Shown here one piece after another: positions 1-9,388 of a stretch of 64,000 bases of DNA. The stretch is taken from positions 1 to 64,000 of the forward strand of contig NZ_VHLG01000018.1 in the NCBI RefSeq assembly GCF_006516955.1, written 5' to 3'. The stretch's first letter is position 1; each line of letters opens with the position of its first letter. A program made the translations under genes and the position numbers. Source of the stretch: Martelella alba. GTDB taxonomy: Bacteria > Pseudomonadota > Alphaproteobacteria > Rhizobiales > Rhizobiaceae. Below the pieces are notes generated by a model. It was given only the letters and a program-made list of their open reading frames with translations. It did no database searches and was not told the origin of the DNA.

Positions 1-233
1 AGGCCGGAGACATGACTGCACCCGACCCGCAAAGCTAAACATCAGACAAAATCACCTTGCCAAACGGGCGCCATCCAGACATGACAACACCGTTAAGGCG
101 ACGCCATCAGTGCGGGCAGATCCTTGAAACCCTCAAGGGATAACACCGCCAAGCTCTGCAAATTACAGATCTGGAGCCTGGGGATCCGTGCATCCTTTTG
201 GACGCAGCAGGACATTCTATCTTATTGAATCTA
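1..233. other. Left edge, no gene seen
   Basis: I see no convincing gene here. Short reading frames lack a ribosome site and recognisable protein character. The stretch lies downstream of the leftward AraC gene, so it may be the 3' flank of a gene outside the window. Confidence 0.4.
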
Positions 234-283
234 CGCATCATTCTTTTCGAAAATCGATTCCGGTTTTCGAAAAGAATGATGCG
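234..283. repeat. Rhizobial-type palindromic repeat / terminator
   Basis: A perfect 20-bp inverted repeat (left arm begins CGCATCATTCTTTTCG, 234-253; right arm 264-283) flanks a 10-base loop. It starts directly after the AraC stop codon. Palindromes built on CATTCTTTTCGAAAA are, to my knowledge, dispersed through Rhizobium, Agrobacterium and Brucella genomes, often at the 3' ends of genes. It can act as a bidirectional hairpin terminator here. Confidence 0.7.
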
Positions 284-1216
284 CTAGCGGGCAATCAGCT
301 TGTTGGGCTGAAGATTGTATTCCCTCTTGAAGGCGCGGGTGTAATGCGAGGAATCCTTGAAGCCGAAGCGGAATGCCGCCTCGGTGACCTGACGCACACT
401 GCCATCGGACAATGCCCTGTAGCTCGCGGCAAGACGCTGTTTCCAGAGCCAGCGCATCACGGTCGTTCCTTCGGAAGCGAACATGCGGTTGAGTGTTCGC
501 GATGACAGGCCCTGGGCCTGGGCAATCGTCTCGATATCCAGCGAAGCATCGCCCAGCTGCTCAAGCAGCGACAGCTTGATCCTCTTGAGAACGGCAGCCT
601 GACCGGGTGTCGGAACCAGTGTGGCACCCAGATTGTCCTTCACAGCGATGCAGACAATATCAAGCAGCGAATGGCCCATCTCGCGACAACTGCCTTCGTC
701 CGGCAGCTCGCTAAGCGTCGCCGCATTCTTCAGCATGCTGACGGCAAGCTGGGTCGTCGGCCGGTCGCCGCGCAGACAGAGCGCGAACTGGCGATCCGCC
801 TCGGGAAGACGGCTCGTGATGAGCGCTCTCGGGATGCGCGCGGAAATGGTCCGGGCCGCTGTCGGGAAGTTCAGCGCGTAAACCTGGTTGGTGTCATAGA
901 GCAGAAGGTCACCCGCCTTGTAGGCGATAGACTGGGAATTGCGCTGAAACGCACCGTCGCCGTCCAGATTGACCACGCAGAGAAAATCATCCCGATCCGA
1001 TTGCCGGATCTCGTCAACGCCGTGCATGTAAGTGATCGGTGTGAACGAGGCATCCGAGAGCTGCACCGGACCCCAGTCATCGATCCTCATCTGACCTCGA
1101 AATCCGATCTGGCTGTCGAACTGGGGGGCAATCTTGATGTGGTGCCGGCAGACCATTTCCCGCCAGTAATCATGGTGGGCCGGATTTCCGGGTTCGGTTT
1201 GAAATCCGAGACTCAT
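284..1216 (-). CDS. AraC-family transcriptional regulator
   Basis: A transcription factor of about 310 residues with an N-terminal AraC-binding-like ligand domain and a C-terminal double helix-turn-helix of the AraC/XylS type. The C-terminal part shows the usual pattern: SLDIETIAQAQGLSSRTLNR for the first helix pair, then a conserved FGFKDSSHYTRAFKREY recognition segment. I chose the start at 1216 because GGAG lies about 6 bases upstream; an earlier in-frame start at 1267 has no ribosome site. It is the last gene on the minus strand of this island and probably controls the HyuAB/M20/ABC cluster to its right, but that is inference from position. Confidence 0.85.
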   Translation of the reverse strand: MSLGFQTEPGNPAHHDYWREMVCRHHIKIAPQFDSQIGFRGQMRIDDWGPVQLSDASFTPITYMHGVDEIRQSDRDDFLCVVNLDGDGAFQRNSQSIAYKAGDLLLYDTNQVYALNFPTAARTISARIPRALITSRLPEADRQFALCLRGDRPTTQLAVSMLKNAATLSELPDEGSCREMGHSLLDIVCIAVKDNLGATLVPTPGQAAVLKRIKLSLLEQLGDASLDIETIAQAQGLSSRTLNRMFASEGTTVMRWLWKQRLAASYRALSDGSVRQVTEAAFRFGFKDSSHYTRAFKREYNLQPNKLIAR

Positions 1217-1582
1217 TGCTGTCTCCAAGGGGCCTGTGCTGTGTCGCCATTCATGGAAACAGACCAACGATCAAGCCGAAATTTGAATATGCTAGCGCCA
1301 GCGAGCGGGCGACAACGTGCTATCAGGCTTGATTTTTGCAAATATCCGCCATGTTAAGCAAGTGAAAAATGATGCAAATTTATTCAGTTTTAAAACAGGC
1401 TATTTTTTAAGCAATTTAGCCATATCACGCTCAAATCTTTTGCGAAAGCGGTTTCCGCAACAGCCTTTGCGGGCGCCGCTCCATGAACACAAGACATGAT
1501 GGCGCGTTGTCCCACAGGTCAGATCGCTGTGCCAATCAAGCGCGCGTGGCAGCGAGCACGCCCGCCGCGGCCGATTTCGTGC
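1217..1582. other. Intergenic, AraC promoter region
   Basis: This gap of about 370 bases lies upstream of araC and downstream of the 2-hydroxyacid dehydrogenase. It contains an AT-rich patch at about 1325-1440, unlike the GC-rich surroundings, which is the likely araC promoter region. I see no gene, and no clear -35/-10 pair could be assigned by eye. Confidence 0.4.
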
Positions 1583-2566
1583 TCAAACGGCCCGCGGTCG
1601 CGCCGGCAACGTTGTTCGCATCGGTGTTCCATCAAGCCAGGAAACGATATTCTCGACAATCTGCCCATAGAAAAGCCGGTAGGTATCCTCGGTAACATAG
1701 CCGAGATGCGGCATGGCGAGCACATTTTCCAGCCGCCGGAACGGATGTCCGGCCGGCAGTGGCTCCTCGCCATAAGTATCGAGGCCGGCACCAGCGATCG
1801 CCCCAGATTCAAGTGCCGCGATCAGCGCTGCCTCATCGACAATCGGCCCGCGCGACGTATTGATCAGCCAGGCATTCGGCTTCATCAGCGCGATTTCAGG
1901 CCTGCCGATCAGCCCCCGCGACCTGTCACTCAACACCATATGAATGCTGACAATATCCGAGTGCCGGAACAGATCGTGCTTGCTCACGGCTTCGACGCCG
2001 TGGCTTCTGGCGTGCTCCGGATCGAGGTTCTGGCTCCAGGCGACCACACGCATGCCAAAGGCGGCCCCGACCCGCGCCACCGCCTTGCCGAAATTGCCGA
2101 GGCCGACGATGCCGAGCGTGCGGCCATGAATGTCCTGACCGATGGTATGCTGCCACCCCCCGGCCCTGACGGCTGCGATTTCCTGCGGAATATGGCGGAT
2201 GGCGGCGAGGATCAGCCCCCAGGCCATCTCGGTGGTGCCATAGGACAGATAATCGGTATGACCAACGGCGATCCCGAATGACGATGCAGCGTCCATGTCG
2301 ATTGCTGCATTCCTTGCCGATGTCGAGGCGATGAATTCCAACCTTGGCAGGCCGGCAAGGACCGCGCGGCAAAGAGGCGTGCGCTCGCGCATGACACAGA
2401 CGATCTCGAAGTCCTTCAGCCGGTCCGTCAGGGCAGACGGGTCCACCAGATTGTCGCGGAAGACCGTGATCTCTGCCCTGCCTTTCAGCGGCGACCAGTC
2501 GGCCATCTTCAGCGCGACACCCTGATAGTCATCAAGCACAGCAATCTTTTTCATGGGGTCGGCCAT
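1583..2566 (-). CDS. D-2-hydroxyacid dehydrogenase, NAD-binding
   Basis: A 327-residue cytosolic oxidoreductase of the D-2-hydroxyacid dehydrogenase family, which interconverts 2-hydroxy and 2-oxo acids with NAD(P). Visible features are the dinucleotide motif GLGNFG (residues 155-160), the substrate-carboxylate Arg in NTSRG (239), an acidic EEP motif near 267, and the catalytic His in MPHLG (287). Family length is normal. The start at 2566 has a weak GAGG about 9 bases upstream; a second ATG at 2554 is possible. It follows hyuB on the same strand after a hairpin, so it may be expressed at a lower level. It probably handles a 2-oxo or 2-hydroxy acid from the cluster's substrate. Confidence 0.85.
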   Translation of the reverse strand: MADPMKKIAVLDDYQGVALKMADWSPLKGRAEITVFRDNLVDPSALTDRLKDFEIVCVMRERTPLCRAVLAGLPRLEFIASTSARNAAIDMDAASSFGIAVGHTDYLSYGTTEMAWGLILAAIRHIPQEIAAVRAGGWQHTIGQDIHGRTLGIVGLGNFGKAVARVGAAFGMRVVAWSQNLDPEHARSHGVEAVSKHDLFRHSDIVSIHMVLSDRSRGLIGRPEIALMKPNAWLINTSRGPIVDEAALIAALESGAIAGAGLDTYGEEPLPAGHPFRRLENVLAMPHLGYVTEDTYRLFYGQIVENIVSWLDGTPMRTTLPARPRAV

Positions 2567-2626
2567 AGCCCGGCGCCTCGTCTGGTTTTATCTGGTTGTG
2601 TGGCATCGATGCAGGCCCTGCGGCAG

Positions 2627-2662
2627 GCCCTGCCCCCGTGGCGGAAGCGGGGCATGCAGGGC
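2627..2662 (-). terminator. Hairpin directly after hyuB
   Basis: Arms GCCCTGC-CCCCG (2627-2638) and CGGGG-cat-GCAGGGC (2648-2662) form a 12-bp GC stem with a 3-base bulge. It starts right behind the hyuB stop codon. There is no clean T-run, so it is more likely an mRNA-stabilising or attenuating element than a full terminator. Confidence 0.5.
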
Positions 2663-4444
2663 TCAGGCCGCGCGCAGCCTTGCGGTTTCGGCCTCGTCGA
2701 CGCCGGTCACGAAGCCATCATTGTCGAAATTCAAGGCGACCTTGTAGATGGCCCGGGCCCGCTCGGCGGTTTCATAGCCTTCGCTGACATCTTCCATCAC
2801 CCGCAGGGGATCCCGCTCGGCCGGATCGCCATAGCCACCGCCGCCGCTGTCGAGGCCGACAATGGTCTCCCCAGGCCTGAGAAGGCATTCGAGATAGCCG
2901 GGCAGCACTTCCTCGCGGCCGTCAAGGTGGACCTTGATATTGGCACCGGGAAGCGCGTCATGCCCGCCCTGAACCCCGCGGGGACCGGTTTCAACGCCGT
3001 TGGTCACCTGCATCACCATCATGTTGCTGTGGCGCGGGCCGAATTCGGTCCGGGTCGCCACCCCGCCGCGCTGACGGCCCGCGCCTGCCGTGCCGCCGAC
3101 AAGCCGCATCGACTTCACCAGAAGCGGCGTGCGCTGTTCGGTGATCTCGATGCTGTCGCGATAGCAAAGTCCGGCACCCGCAATCACGGTGAAGACCTCA
3201 AGCCCGTCGGCAACGGCAGAGGCCGGCCCGCCGCCGCCCATGAGGAAGAGCTGGTTGACATATTCGGCATCCTGGTAGCGTTCGTCGCGGCCGGAAATGA
3301 CGCCCGTGGAAACGCCGAGGAACATGTTGGATTCCGAAAGACCGTAACCATCGCCAAGATCGGCGATCGAGGATTGCGCGGCGTTGCAGATCACGTCGGC
3401 AAGCAGCGTGGTCGCCGTCGAGCAGCTGTGCGGAAACTGCGGAATACCGACAACGCAGTTTTCGCGCAACAGGACCCTGATACGCCGGAAGGTGCCGGAG
3501 TTCAGCGGCAGATCATGCTCGAGGCAGTTCAGAACGCCCGTGATCGCCATGCCCGTCGCCGTCGCCTGGCAGAGGTTCACGCCAGCATCGACGCAATCGA
3601 TATTCTCGCGCAGATCCACCGTCACCATACCGTCCTCCGGCTCGATCGATATCCTGACGAAAACGTCGACGCCATCGGGCAGGAAATCGCCGAGCGGATC
3701 AAGCTTGCCGTATCGGGTAAGTGTCGCGGCCGGAAGTTTGGTGATCGCCGCAGCGGTGCGCCGCTCCGAATAGTCGAGCCAGGCGGCAAGGAATTCACGC
3801 ACCGTGTCGATGCCGAACTTCTCGACGAATGTCTGCAATGCCCTTTCGCCGACCCGGGCTGCGGCAATCGCCGACTTGAAATCACCATGCCATTGATCGG
3901 GAACGCGAATGCGGCGCCTGCACATGCGCACGATGTCGTCATTGTCCTGATAGTCGCGCTGAACACGGACCATCGGGAAGATCAGCGCGCCTTCGGCGTA
4001 AATGTCACTGGCGGCTGCGTAATAGGTCGTCGGCACGCTGTTGCCGCAATCGGCCTGATGGCATTTCACGACCGTGGTGAACATATGCTGGCCGTCCACG
4101 AACACGGGAACCAGGATGGTATGATCGGCGGCATGGGTGTTGCCGTTATAGGGATCATTGTTCAGGAAGGCATCGCCCTGGCGAAAGTCCGGATGGCTTT
4201 CAGCCATGAACCTGCCCTGCAGATTGCTGCCGAAGGCATGGACAGGCAGCGCCTCGGCGGCACCAACGATGTCGCTGTCAGCTGAAAGGATCGAACAGGA
4301 GAAGTCACGCGCCATGCCGATGACGCTGGAATTCGCCGTCAGAATGACGGTGTTCGTCATCTCGCGGACGATTGCATCCAGACGGTTGCCCATGATCGCA
4401 AGCTGGACCGGATCGAACTGGGCGCCGGTGGTCTGATTATTCAT
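2663..4444 (-). CDS. hyuB: Hydantoinase B / oxoprolinase family subunit
   Basis: A 593-residue HyuB-type subunit (N-methylhydantoinase B, acetophenone carboxylase and 5-oxoprolinase family). It partners HyuA for ATP-dependent opening or carboxylation of lactam, hydantoin or ketone substrates. The typical N-terminus (FDPVQLAIMGNRLDAIVREM) and family blocks such as FLNNDPYNGNTHAADHT and a Gly-rich C-terminal GLDSGGGGYGDP are present. It starts 8 bases inside the end of hyuA, with GGAGG directly upstream of the ATG, so the two are translationally coupled. Substrate cannot be read from sequence; the neighbouring M20 proteins and dipeptide-type importer suggest a cyclic amide or peptide-like compound. 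Confidence 0.9.
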   Translation of the reverse strand: MNNQTTGAQFDPVQLAIMGNRLDAIVREMTNTVILTANSSVIGMARDFSCSILSADSDIVGAAEALPVHAFGSNLQGRFMAESHPDFRQGDAFLNNDPYNGNTHAADHTILVPVFVDGQHMFTTVVKCHQADCGNSVPTTYYAAASDIYAEGALIFPMVRVQRDYQDNDDIVRMCRRRIRVPDQWHGDFKSAIAAARVGERALQTFVEKFGIDTVREFLAAWLDYSERRTAAAITKLPAATLTRYGKLDPLGDFLPDGVDVFVRISIEPEDGMVTVDLRENIDCVDAGVNLCQATATGMAITGVLNCLEHDLPLNSGTFRRIRVLLRENCVVGIPQFPHSCSTATTLLADVICNAAQSSIADLGDGYGLSESNMFLGVSTGVISGRDERYQDAEYVNQLFLMGGGGPASAVADGLEVFTVIAGAGLCYRDSIEITEQRTPLLVKSMRLVGGTAGAGRQRGGVATRTEFGPRHSNMMVMQVTNGVETGPRGVQGGHDALPGANIKVHLDGREEVLPGYLECLLRPGETIVGLDSGGGGYGDPAERDPLRVMEDVSEGYETAERARAIYKVALNFDNDGFVTGVDEAETARLRAA

Positions 4445-6518
4445 GATTGCCTCCGAAGTCGAAGATGTAATTGCCCTGCGTCGACAGCCGTCCGGTCATG
4501 CCCGGCTCGACGACGATGGTCGTCGTCGGCTCCTCGATGATGGCAGGCCCTTCAATGACGTAACCGAGCGGGATCGTGCCGCCATCAAGGACCCGTGTCT
4601 GAACCCGGCCGGTCCCGGCGAAATAGACTTGGCTTTGGCGCTCGGCCATCGCCGTCCCCTGTTGCGGTCCGCGCCAGGCGATCTGCGGATGCGGCAGCAC
4701 GGCGGCGATCCTGAGCCGCCAGTTGATGGTTTCGACGTCCGTGCCGAAGCGGTTGACGGAATAGAGCCGCTCATAGTGATCGGCAAAATCCCGCTCCAGG
4801 GTCCCGACGTCATAGGCGCCATCCGCCCAGTCCATGGGGAGTTCCAGTTCAAGCTCCCACTGCTGCCGCAGATAGCGGGCCTCAACGAACAGCTGGCGCC
4901 GGAAGGTCTCAACACCCTTGCCGCGCAGCTCATCCTCGAACTGCTGTGCCCTTTCCTTGAGCCCCTCGACAGCCTCCCGGACGACTGCGCCGTCATAGGC
5001 GCTGGACAGCGAATAGCAGGAGGCTGAATAGTCGATCGCAATGTCGGAAAACTGGCCGCCCGCCGCACTGATTGCTCCCGCGGTCTTCGGGATGATGACC
5101 TTTCTGGCCTTCATGCTCCTTGCAATCGACAGGACATTGAGGCCGGCAGCGCCGCCACCGGCGACGAACACGCTGTCGCCCGGGCTGACACCGTCATTGA
5201 TGGTGATATCCTCGATCGCCTTGATCATCGTCTCCGATGAGATCTGGATGATCGCCGAGGCGGTTTCCTCGACCGTCTTTCCGAGCTTGACCGCAACGGT
5301 CCCGACGGCAGTTTCGGCTGCGGCGCGATCGAGCTTCATCCGGCCCCCGAGGAATTTTTCGGGATCGATATAGCCAAGCGCAACGGCGGCATCAGTGACC
5401 GTCGGCTGGTCTCCGCCGCGGCCGTAGCAGGCGGGACCGGGCACAGACCCCGCACTGTGGGGACCAACGCGGAGCATGCCGCCGGCATCGACCCAGGCAA
5501 TCGAACCGCCGCCGGCACCAACGCTGCGGATATCGACCGTGGCCATGCCGAGCATGGTCGAAAGCAGTGGAACACCGAGCCATGTCTCGCGCGTGTATTT
5601 CACCGTGCCATCACGGATCAAGCTGACATCGAAGGTGGTGCCGCCGGTATCGACGATAATCACATCGTCGCCGAAACCTTCCGACCGGGTGTAGGCGATC
5701 CCGGCAAGCGGCGCCATGGCGGGGCCGGATTTGGCCATGTAGATCGGCTTTTGCTGAACGTCATCAATATGCATCACGCCGCCGGAGGACGAGCTGACGA
5801 GCAATTCGCCCCTGAACCCGGCGCCGAGCAGGTCCGCCTTGAGATCTCCGAGATGGCGCTGCATCAGCGGTTTCAGCGAGGCATCAATGGCGGCGGATGA
5901 GGTCCGGGGGAATTCGCGGATGATCGGGTTCAGTTCCGAGGCAAGCGTATAGGGAACGCCCGGAAGAATTTCCTCCACAAGGGCAGCAAGCTGCCGCTCG
6001 TGGTCCGGATTGGCAATCGACCAGATGAGGCTGATGGCAACGGCCTCGATACCGATCCGCCCGAGCTTTTCGATGATTTCACGGGCCCTGTCGCGGTCAA
6101 GGGCCGCCACGACCTCGCCTTCTGCATTCATGCGCTCGGGGATTTCAAAGGTATAGCGGCGCGGGACATAAGGCGGCTCGACCTTCGAATTGAGCTCAAG
6201 CGCATTGAGCTTGCCGCCCTTGCGGAAAACCAGGAGATCCTGGAACCCCTCCGTGACCAGCAGTGCAGTCCTGGCGGTCTTGCGCTCGACGATCGCATTG
6301 GTGGCGCGGGTTGTGCCGTAAACGAGCACGTGGGTCTCGGCGAGCAGTTCCGGCAGCGCGATGCCAAGCTGATCCGCTGCATTGCTGATGGCGTTGGACA
6401 GCCCGGTAAAACTGCGCTCAGGTGTGGTCAGCGCCTTGCCGATCGTGAGCCTGCCGTCTTCATCGGTTACCACGACATCGGTAAACGTGCCGCCGGTGTC
6501 GACCGAAATTCTGTACAT
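4437..6518 (-). CDS. hyuA: Hydantoinase A / oxoprolinase family subunit
   Basis: A 693-residue HyuA-type subunit with an actin/hexokinase-like ATPase fold. The N-terminal phosphate loop DTGGTFTDVVV and a second glycine-rich DTGGTTFDVSLI segment are both clear. Together with HyuB it would form the ATP-dependent lactamase or carboxylase complex. The start at 6518 is preceded by GGAGG at 6-7 bases; a longer in-frame extension to 6569 lacks a ribosome site. The gene lies about 170 bases downstream of the oxygenase gene, and a 17-bp perfect palindrome sits in that gap, so it may have its own regulated promoter. Confidence 0.9.
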   Translation of the reverse strand: MYRISVDTGGTFTDVVVTDEDGRLTIGKALTTPERSFTGLSNAISNAADQLGIALPELLAETHVLVYGTTRATNAIVERKTARTALLVTEGFQDLLVFRKGGKLNALELNSKVEPPYVPRRYTFEIPERMNAEGEVVAALDRDRAREIIEKLGRIGIEAVAISLIWSIANPDHERQLAALVEEILPGVPYTLASELNPIIREFPRTSSAAIDASLKPLMQRHLGDLKADLLGAGFRGELLVSSSSGGVMHIDDVQQKPIYMAKSGPAMAPLAGIAYTRSEGFGDDVIIVDTGGTTFDVSLIRDGTVKYTRETWLGVPLLSTMLGMATVDIRSVGAGGGSIAWVDAGGMLRVGPHSAGSVPGPACYGRGGDQPTVTDAAVALGYIDPEKFLGGRMKLDRAAAETAVGTVAVKLGKTVEETASAIIQISSETMIKAIEDITINDGVSPGDSVFVAGGGAAGLNVLSIARSMKARKVIIPKTAGAISAAGGQFSDIAIDYSASCYSLSSAYDGAVVREAVEGLKERAQQFEDELRGKGVETFRRQLFVEARYLRQQWELELELPMDWADGAYDVGTLERDFADHYERLYSVNRFGTDVETINWRLRIAAVLPHPQIAWRGPQQGTAMAERQSQVYFAGTGRVQTRVLDGGTIPLGYVIEGPAIIEEPTTTIVVEPGMTGRLSTQGNYIFDFGGNHE

Positions 6519-6642
6519 ACTGCCTCCAAGCAATGAAAAGTCTGGCATGCGCCAAAGAGGGTGCCGCAAAGCGGTGCAAGCGGCTCTGCCCGGACACTAA
6601 CAAGGCGGGTCGCTGCGAGCCTTGCTGTGAGCGCCAGATTTG

Positions 6643-6659
6643 CTGTCCGGACCGGACAG
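6643..6659. promoter_or_regulatory. 17-bp palindrome upstream of hyuA
   Basis: CTGTCCGG-a-CCGGACAG is a perfect palindrome with a single central base, about 125 bases upstream of the hyuA start. With no loop it cannot form a useful hairpin, so it reads better as a protein-binding site. The binding protein is unknown. Confidence 0.4.
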
Positions 6660-6688
6660 GAGCGCCCATCCGAAGCGACAGACACGGT

Positions 6689-7837
6689 TCAGGACGATAT
6701 CGTGTCCGCCATCAGCGTGACGTTGATTCGCCGGCCGGTGAAGGTGTCGGAAAAGACTGCAGCATTGGTTTTGTGGAGATATTTCGACGGGAACACGACC
6801 GCGCGGTTTCCGCGGTAGGGCACAATATGGGAGGCTGCCTTGGCCTTTTCGATGCGGCTCCGGTTCAGTTCCGGCTGCGAATTATACTGATCGAAGGGAA
6901 CATCCTCGCCAATACGCAGGTCATAGATGGTCATGCCACCCTGATCGCCATTGTCCAGAAGATTGTCCGCGCTGACGGGCCAGACATTGAGGTTCCAGTC
7001 ACCCTGATCGGCATGGATGTCGATACCTTTCGAATTGGTCAGGTAGCGGAAGGCCCAGAGCTGGGCGACGACCACCGGCCCGACCAGGCGCTCGACGACA
7101 TCACGCAGGGTCCTTGCCACATCCAGCATGAAAGGCGTTGCAAGTCCGTCGTGAAGATGGGCACCGAGATAGCTTCGCTGCGCCCGCGCATCGAACCAGA
7201 TCGTCGAGCGCAAGAGCTGATCAAGCAGGCGCTCAAGCGCCTTCGGGGCGAAGAGATTGTCGATGATGTAGAACCGGTCATCGCCGCTGAGCGGCACCTC
7301 TTCGATCCGCATATCGGGTGACAGCAAGGGCATGTCAGCCTGATAAGCGGGCCGGCATGGGGCGAGCGTCAAAAGAGCCCTGACCCAGTCGGTCCCGGCC
7401 TCGATGGCACCGCTTCCGGTCGGGCCGTAGAACTCGCTCAGCAGCCGCTCGACCGATCCGAGCTCTTCGGCAATCGCCGGGCTGAACCAGTCGATACCGC
7501 CATGATCGGCGATATAGGCCAATTGTTCGCGCAGATTTGCAACGAAGACCGTATTGACGGGTTCACGCGCAGCGGGAGCCGCCGGCGGCCGTTTCTGCGC
7601 CCAGTCATGCGGACGGCGTCTGATCTCAAACGCCCGGTCGAAATGCCTGAATGCGCTTTCCAGATCGCCGAGACGCTTGTGGCACTGGGCGGCGTTCACA
7701 TGCATCGGCCAGGATTCAAGCCCCATCGCGAAAACCTGATCATAGCCGCCGAGCGCCGTGGCGAAGTCCCGGCTCATGAGCGCCCTGTCTGCATCGGCCA
7801 GAGCCCGTTGCGCCGCCTGCCGGTCAAATGCGTTCAT
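6689..7837 (-). CDS. TPR plus 2OG-Fe(II) oxygenase-like protein
   Basis: A 382-residue protein with two parts. Residues about 1-75 look like TPR helices (AALGGYDQVFAMGLES followed by AAQCHKRLGDLESAFRHFDR). The C-terminal 200 residues resemble the double-stranded beta-helix of 2-oxoglutarate/Fe(II) oxygenases: H275-x-D277 in DIHADQ, a distal His at 355 (SKYLHKT) and an Arg at 369/370 (GRRINVTL) that would bind 2-oxoglutarate. I picked 7837 because an AGGAG lies upstream; the longer frame to 7933 is unlikely. An oxygenase inside a hydrolytic HyuAB/M20 operon is unusual and suggests the substrate, or a peptide or amino acid released from it, is hydroxylated. Exact substrate unknown. Confidence 0.65.
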   Translation of the reverse strand: MNAFDRQAAQRALADADRALMSRDFATALGGYDQVFAMGLESWPMHVNAAQCHKRLGDLESAFRHFDRAFEIRRRPHDWAQKRPPAAPAAREPVNTVFVANLREQLAYIADHGGIDWFSPAIAEELGSVERLLSEFYGPTGSGAIEAGTDWVRALLTLAPCRPAYQADMPLLSPDMRIEEVPLSGDDRFYIIDNLFAPKALERLLDQLLRSTIWFDARAQRSYLGAHLHDGLATPFMLDVARTLRDVVERLVGPVVVAQLWAFRYLTNSKGIDIHADQGDWNLNVWPVSADNLLDNGDQGGMTIYDLRIGEDVPFDQYNSQPELNRSRIEKAKAASHIVPYRGNRAVVFPSKYLHKTNAAVFSDTFTGRRINVTLMADTISS

Positions 7838-7964
7838 CACTGCATTTCTCCTGATGAAGATGTGGCGGCGAAACAGGTTCGCCGCCATCATATTGTCCTC
7901 ATCAGGGTTGGTTCGCCTGCCGCAAACCGCCAACTGACGTGACTGCAGACGACAGGCCGGCCTT

Positions 7965-7985
7965 GCGGCGGGCGCACCCCGCCGC
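7965..7985 (-). terminator. Hairpin after first M20 gene
   Basis: GCGGCGGG (7965-7972) and CCCGCCGC (7978-7985) form a perfect 8-bp GC stem with a 5-base loop, six bases beyond the stop of the M20 gene. No T-run follows, so it may only attenuate readthrough into the oxygenase gene. Confidence 0.4.
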
Positions 7986-7990
7986 TGGCC

Positions 7991-9250
7991 TTATTTGTCG
8001 AGATTGCAGACTTCGAGCGCGGTCAGCGTCAGGATCTTGCTGTGCGCGACCATGTCGTCGATATCCATGAACTCGTCGGCAAAGGCACTCTTGATACCGT
8101 TCGGATGGCCCGGCCCGAACAGGACGCAGGGAATGCCGGCCTTCCAGAGGTGCGATGTATCGTCACCCGAATAGGAGCCGGGATTGTGGACGCCGACCAG
8201 CTCGGGCGGTTCACCCATCACTTCGGTGCGGTACTTGACCACCGTCTTGACGATATATTCGTCCGGCGAAATCTCGAACGGCTCGTGACCACGCGTCAGG
8301 CCGGTGCTGAAGAACGCCGGTGCGGGAACCTCGATCTTGTAATCCAGCTCGGGATCCTCGGCCTTCACCTTTTCCAGTGCCCGCTCGAAATCGGCCACGA
8401 CGCTATCGATGGTCTGGCCCGGCAGGAACCGGATATCGCACAGGATCGTGCAATAGTCCGAAACATAGTTCGGGCCCTTGAGATTGTAGTTGTCGCCGCG
8501 TCCACCGATGATGGCACCGACATGGACGGCCGGCACGTCCGGAAGGTCGGCACGCGGTTCATAGGTGAATTCGGTCGCATCGATAGCGGGAATGACCTTC
8601 AGCATCTTCTGGATCGCGTCAACGCCATTCTTCTTGTACATGATGTGCTCGGTCTTGCCCTTGACCGAGATGGCGATCGACGAAACACCGACATTCATGG
8701 TCAGCACGTTCCACGTTCCGAAGGGCTCGCAGCAGATCGCCATGTCGGTTCTGAAGCCGCTCTTCATCAGCTGGTCCGTGCCGTAGCCACCCTGCAATTC
8801 GCCGCAGACCAGCGTGACGACAAGGTCGCCCTTGAGCTTGACGCCGGACTTGCGGATCGCCTCTGCCGCGTGAACAAAGCTCGCATCCGGTCCCTTCATG
8901 TTGATGACGCCGGCGCCATAGAGCTTGTTGCCATCGACAAAGGGTTCGAACGGATCGCGCGACCAGCCGAAGGTGGTAACGGGGTCGGTGTCGAGGTGGC
9001 CGTTGAACATCAGGCTCTTGCCACCGCCAGTGCCCTTCAGGGTGGCGATGACCGAGCAAAGACCGTGATCCAGTTCCTGCAGCCAGACCTCGTAGCCGCG
9101 CTCTTCGAACCAGGCCGCCATCTTGCGCACCAGCGTCGCCTCGTCGCCCTTGACGCTCGGGACCCGGATCATGTCGCAGGCAAGCCCGACCAGTTCGTCT
9201 CGGTCGATCTGGGCCAGCGCTGCGGACGCATCGGGAGAAAGCTGATCCAT
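7991..9250 (-). CDS. M20-fold amidohydrolase-like protein, copy 1
   Basis: A 419-residue protein with the M20 (ArgE/DapE/carboxypeptidase G2) architecture: the first metal motif GHLDTDP (His85, Asp87), a GAGVINMKG segment, GELQGGYGT, CCEPFG and a C-terminal GPGHPNG block. Canonical members have Asp in the bridging position of the second motif and a Glu-Glu pair in the third. Here these are Asn117 and Glu151-Leu152, and the usual C-terminal His-ligand region reads SAFADEF. The metal site is therefore altered, or these proteins form a distinct subfamily. The ATG at 9250 is preceded by AGAGGAAAGGAACACTC. It is about 90 percent identical by eye to the next gene upstream. Confidence 0.85.
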   Translation of the reverse strand: MDQLSPDASAALAQIDRDELVGLACDMIRVPSVKGDEATLVRKMAAWFEERGYEVWLQELDHGLCSVIATLKGTGGGKSLMFNGHLDTDPVTTFGWSRDPFEPFVDGNKLYGAGVINMKGPDASFVHAAEAIRKSGVKLKGDLVVTLVCGELQGGYGTDQLMKSGFRTDMAICCEPFGTWNVLTMNVGVSSIAISVKGKTEHIMYKKNGVDAIQKMLKVIPAIDATEFTYEPRADLPDVPAVHVGAIIGGRGDNYNLKGPNYVSDYCTILCDIRFLPGQTIDSVVADFERALEKVKAEDPELDYKIEVPAPAFFSTGLTRGHEPFEISPDEYIVKTVVKYRTEVMGEPPELVGVHNPGSYSGDDTSHLWKAGIPCVLFGPGHPNGIKSAFADEFMDIDDMVAHSKILTLTALEVCNLDK

Positions 9251-9388
9251 GAGTGTTCCTTTCCTCTTGATTGAATTTCAGACAATGAAATTTCGTCATC
9301 GCCCGACGCTGTTTCGGCAGGGCGACTGGAAATGCGTGTTTCGAAAGAGCCGGCCTGCCCGGCAATGCCGTGTCGTCAGCCGGAACTG

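Noticed and set aside
2600-4285. Long plus-strand open frame of about 560 codons
   Set aside because: It lies antisense to hyuB and has no family character; in GC-rich DNA, long antisense frames are common.
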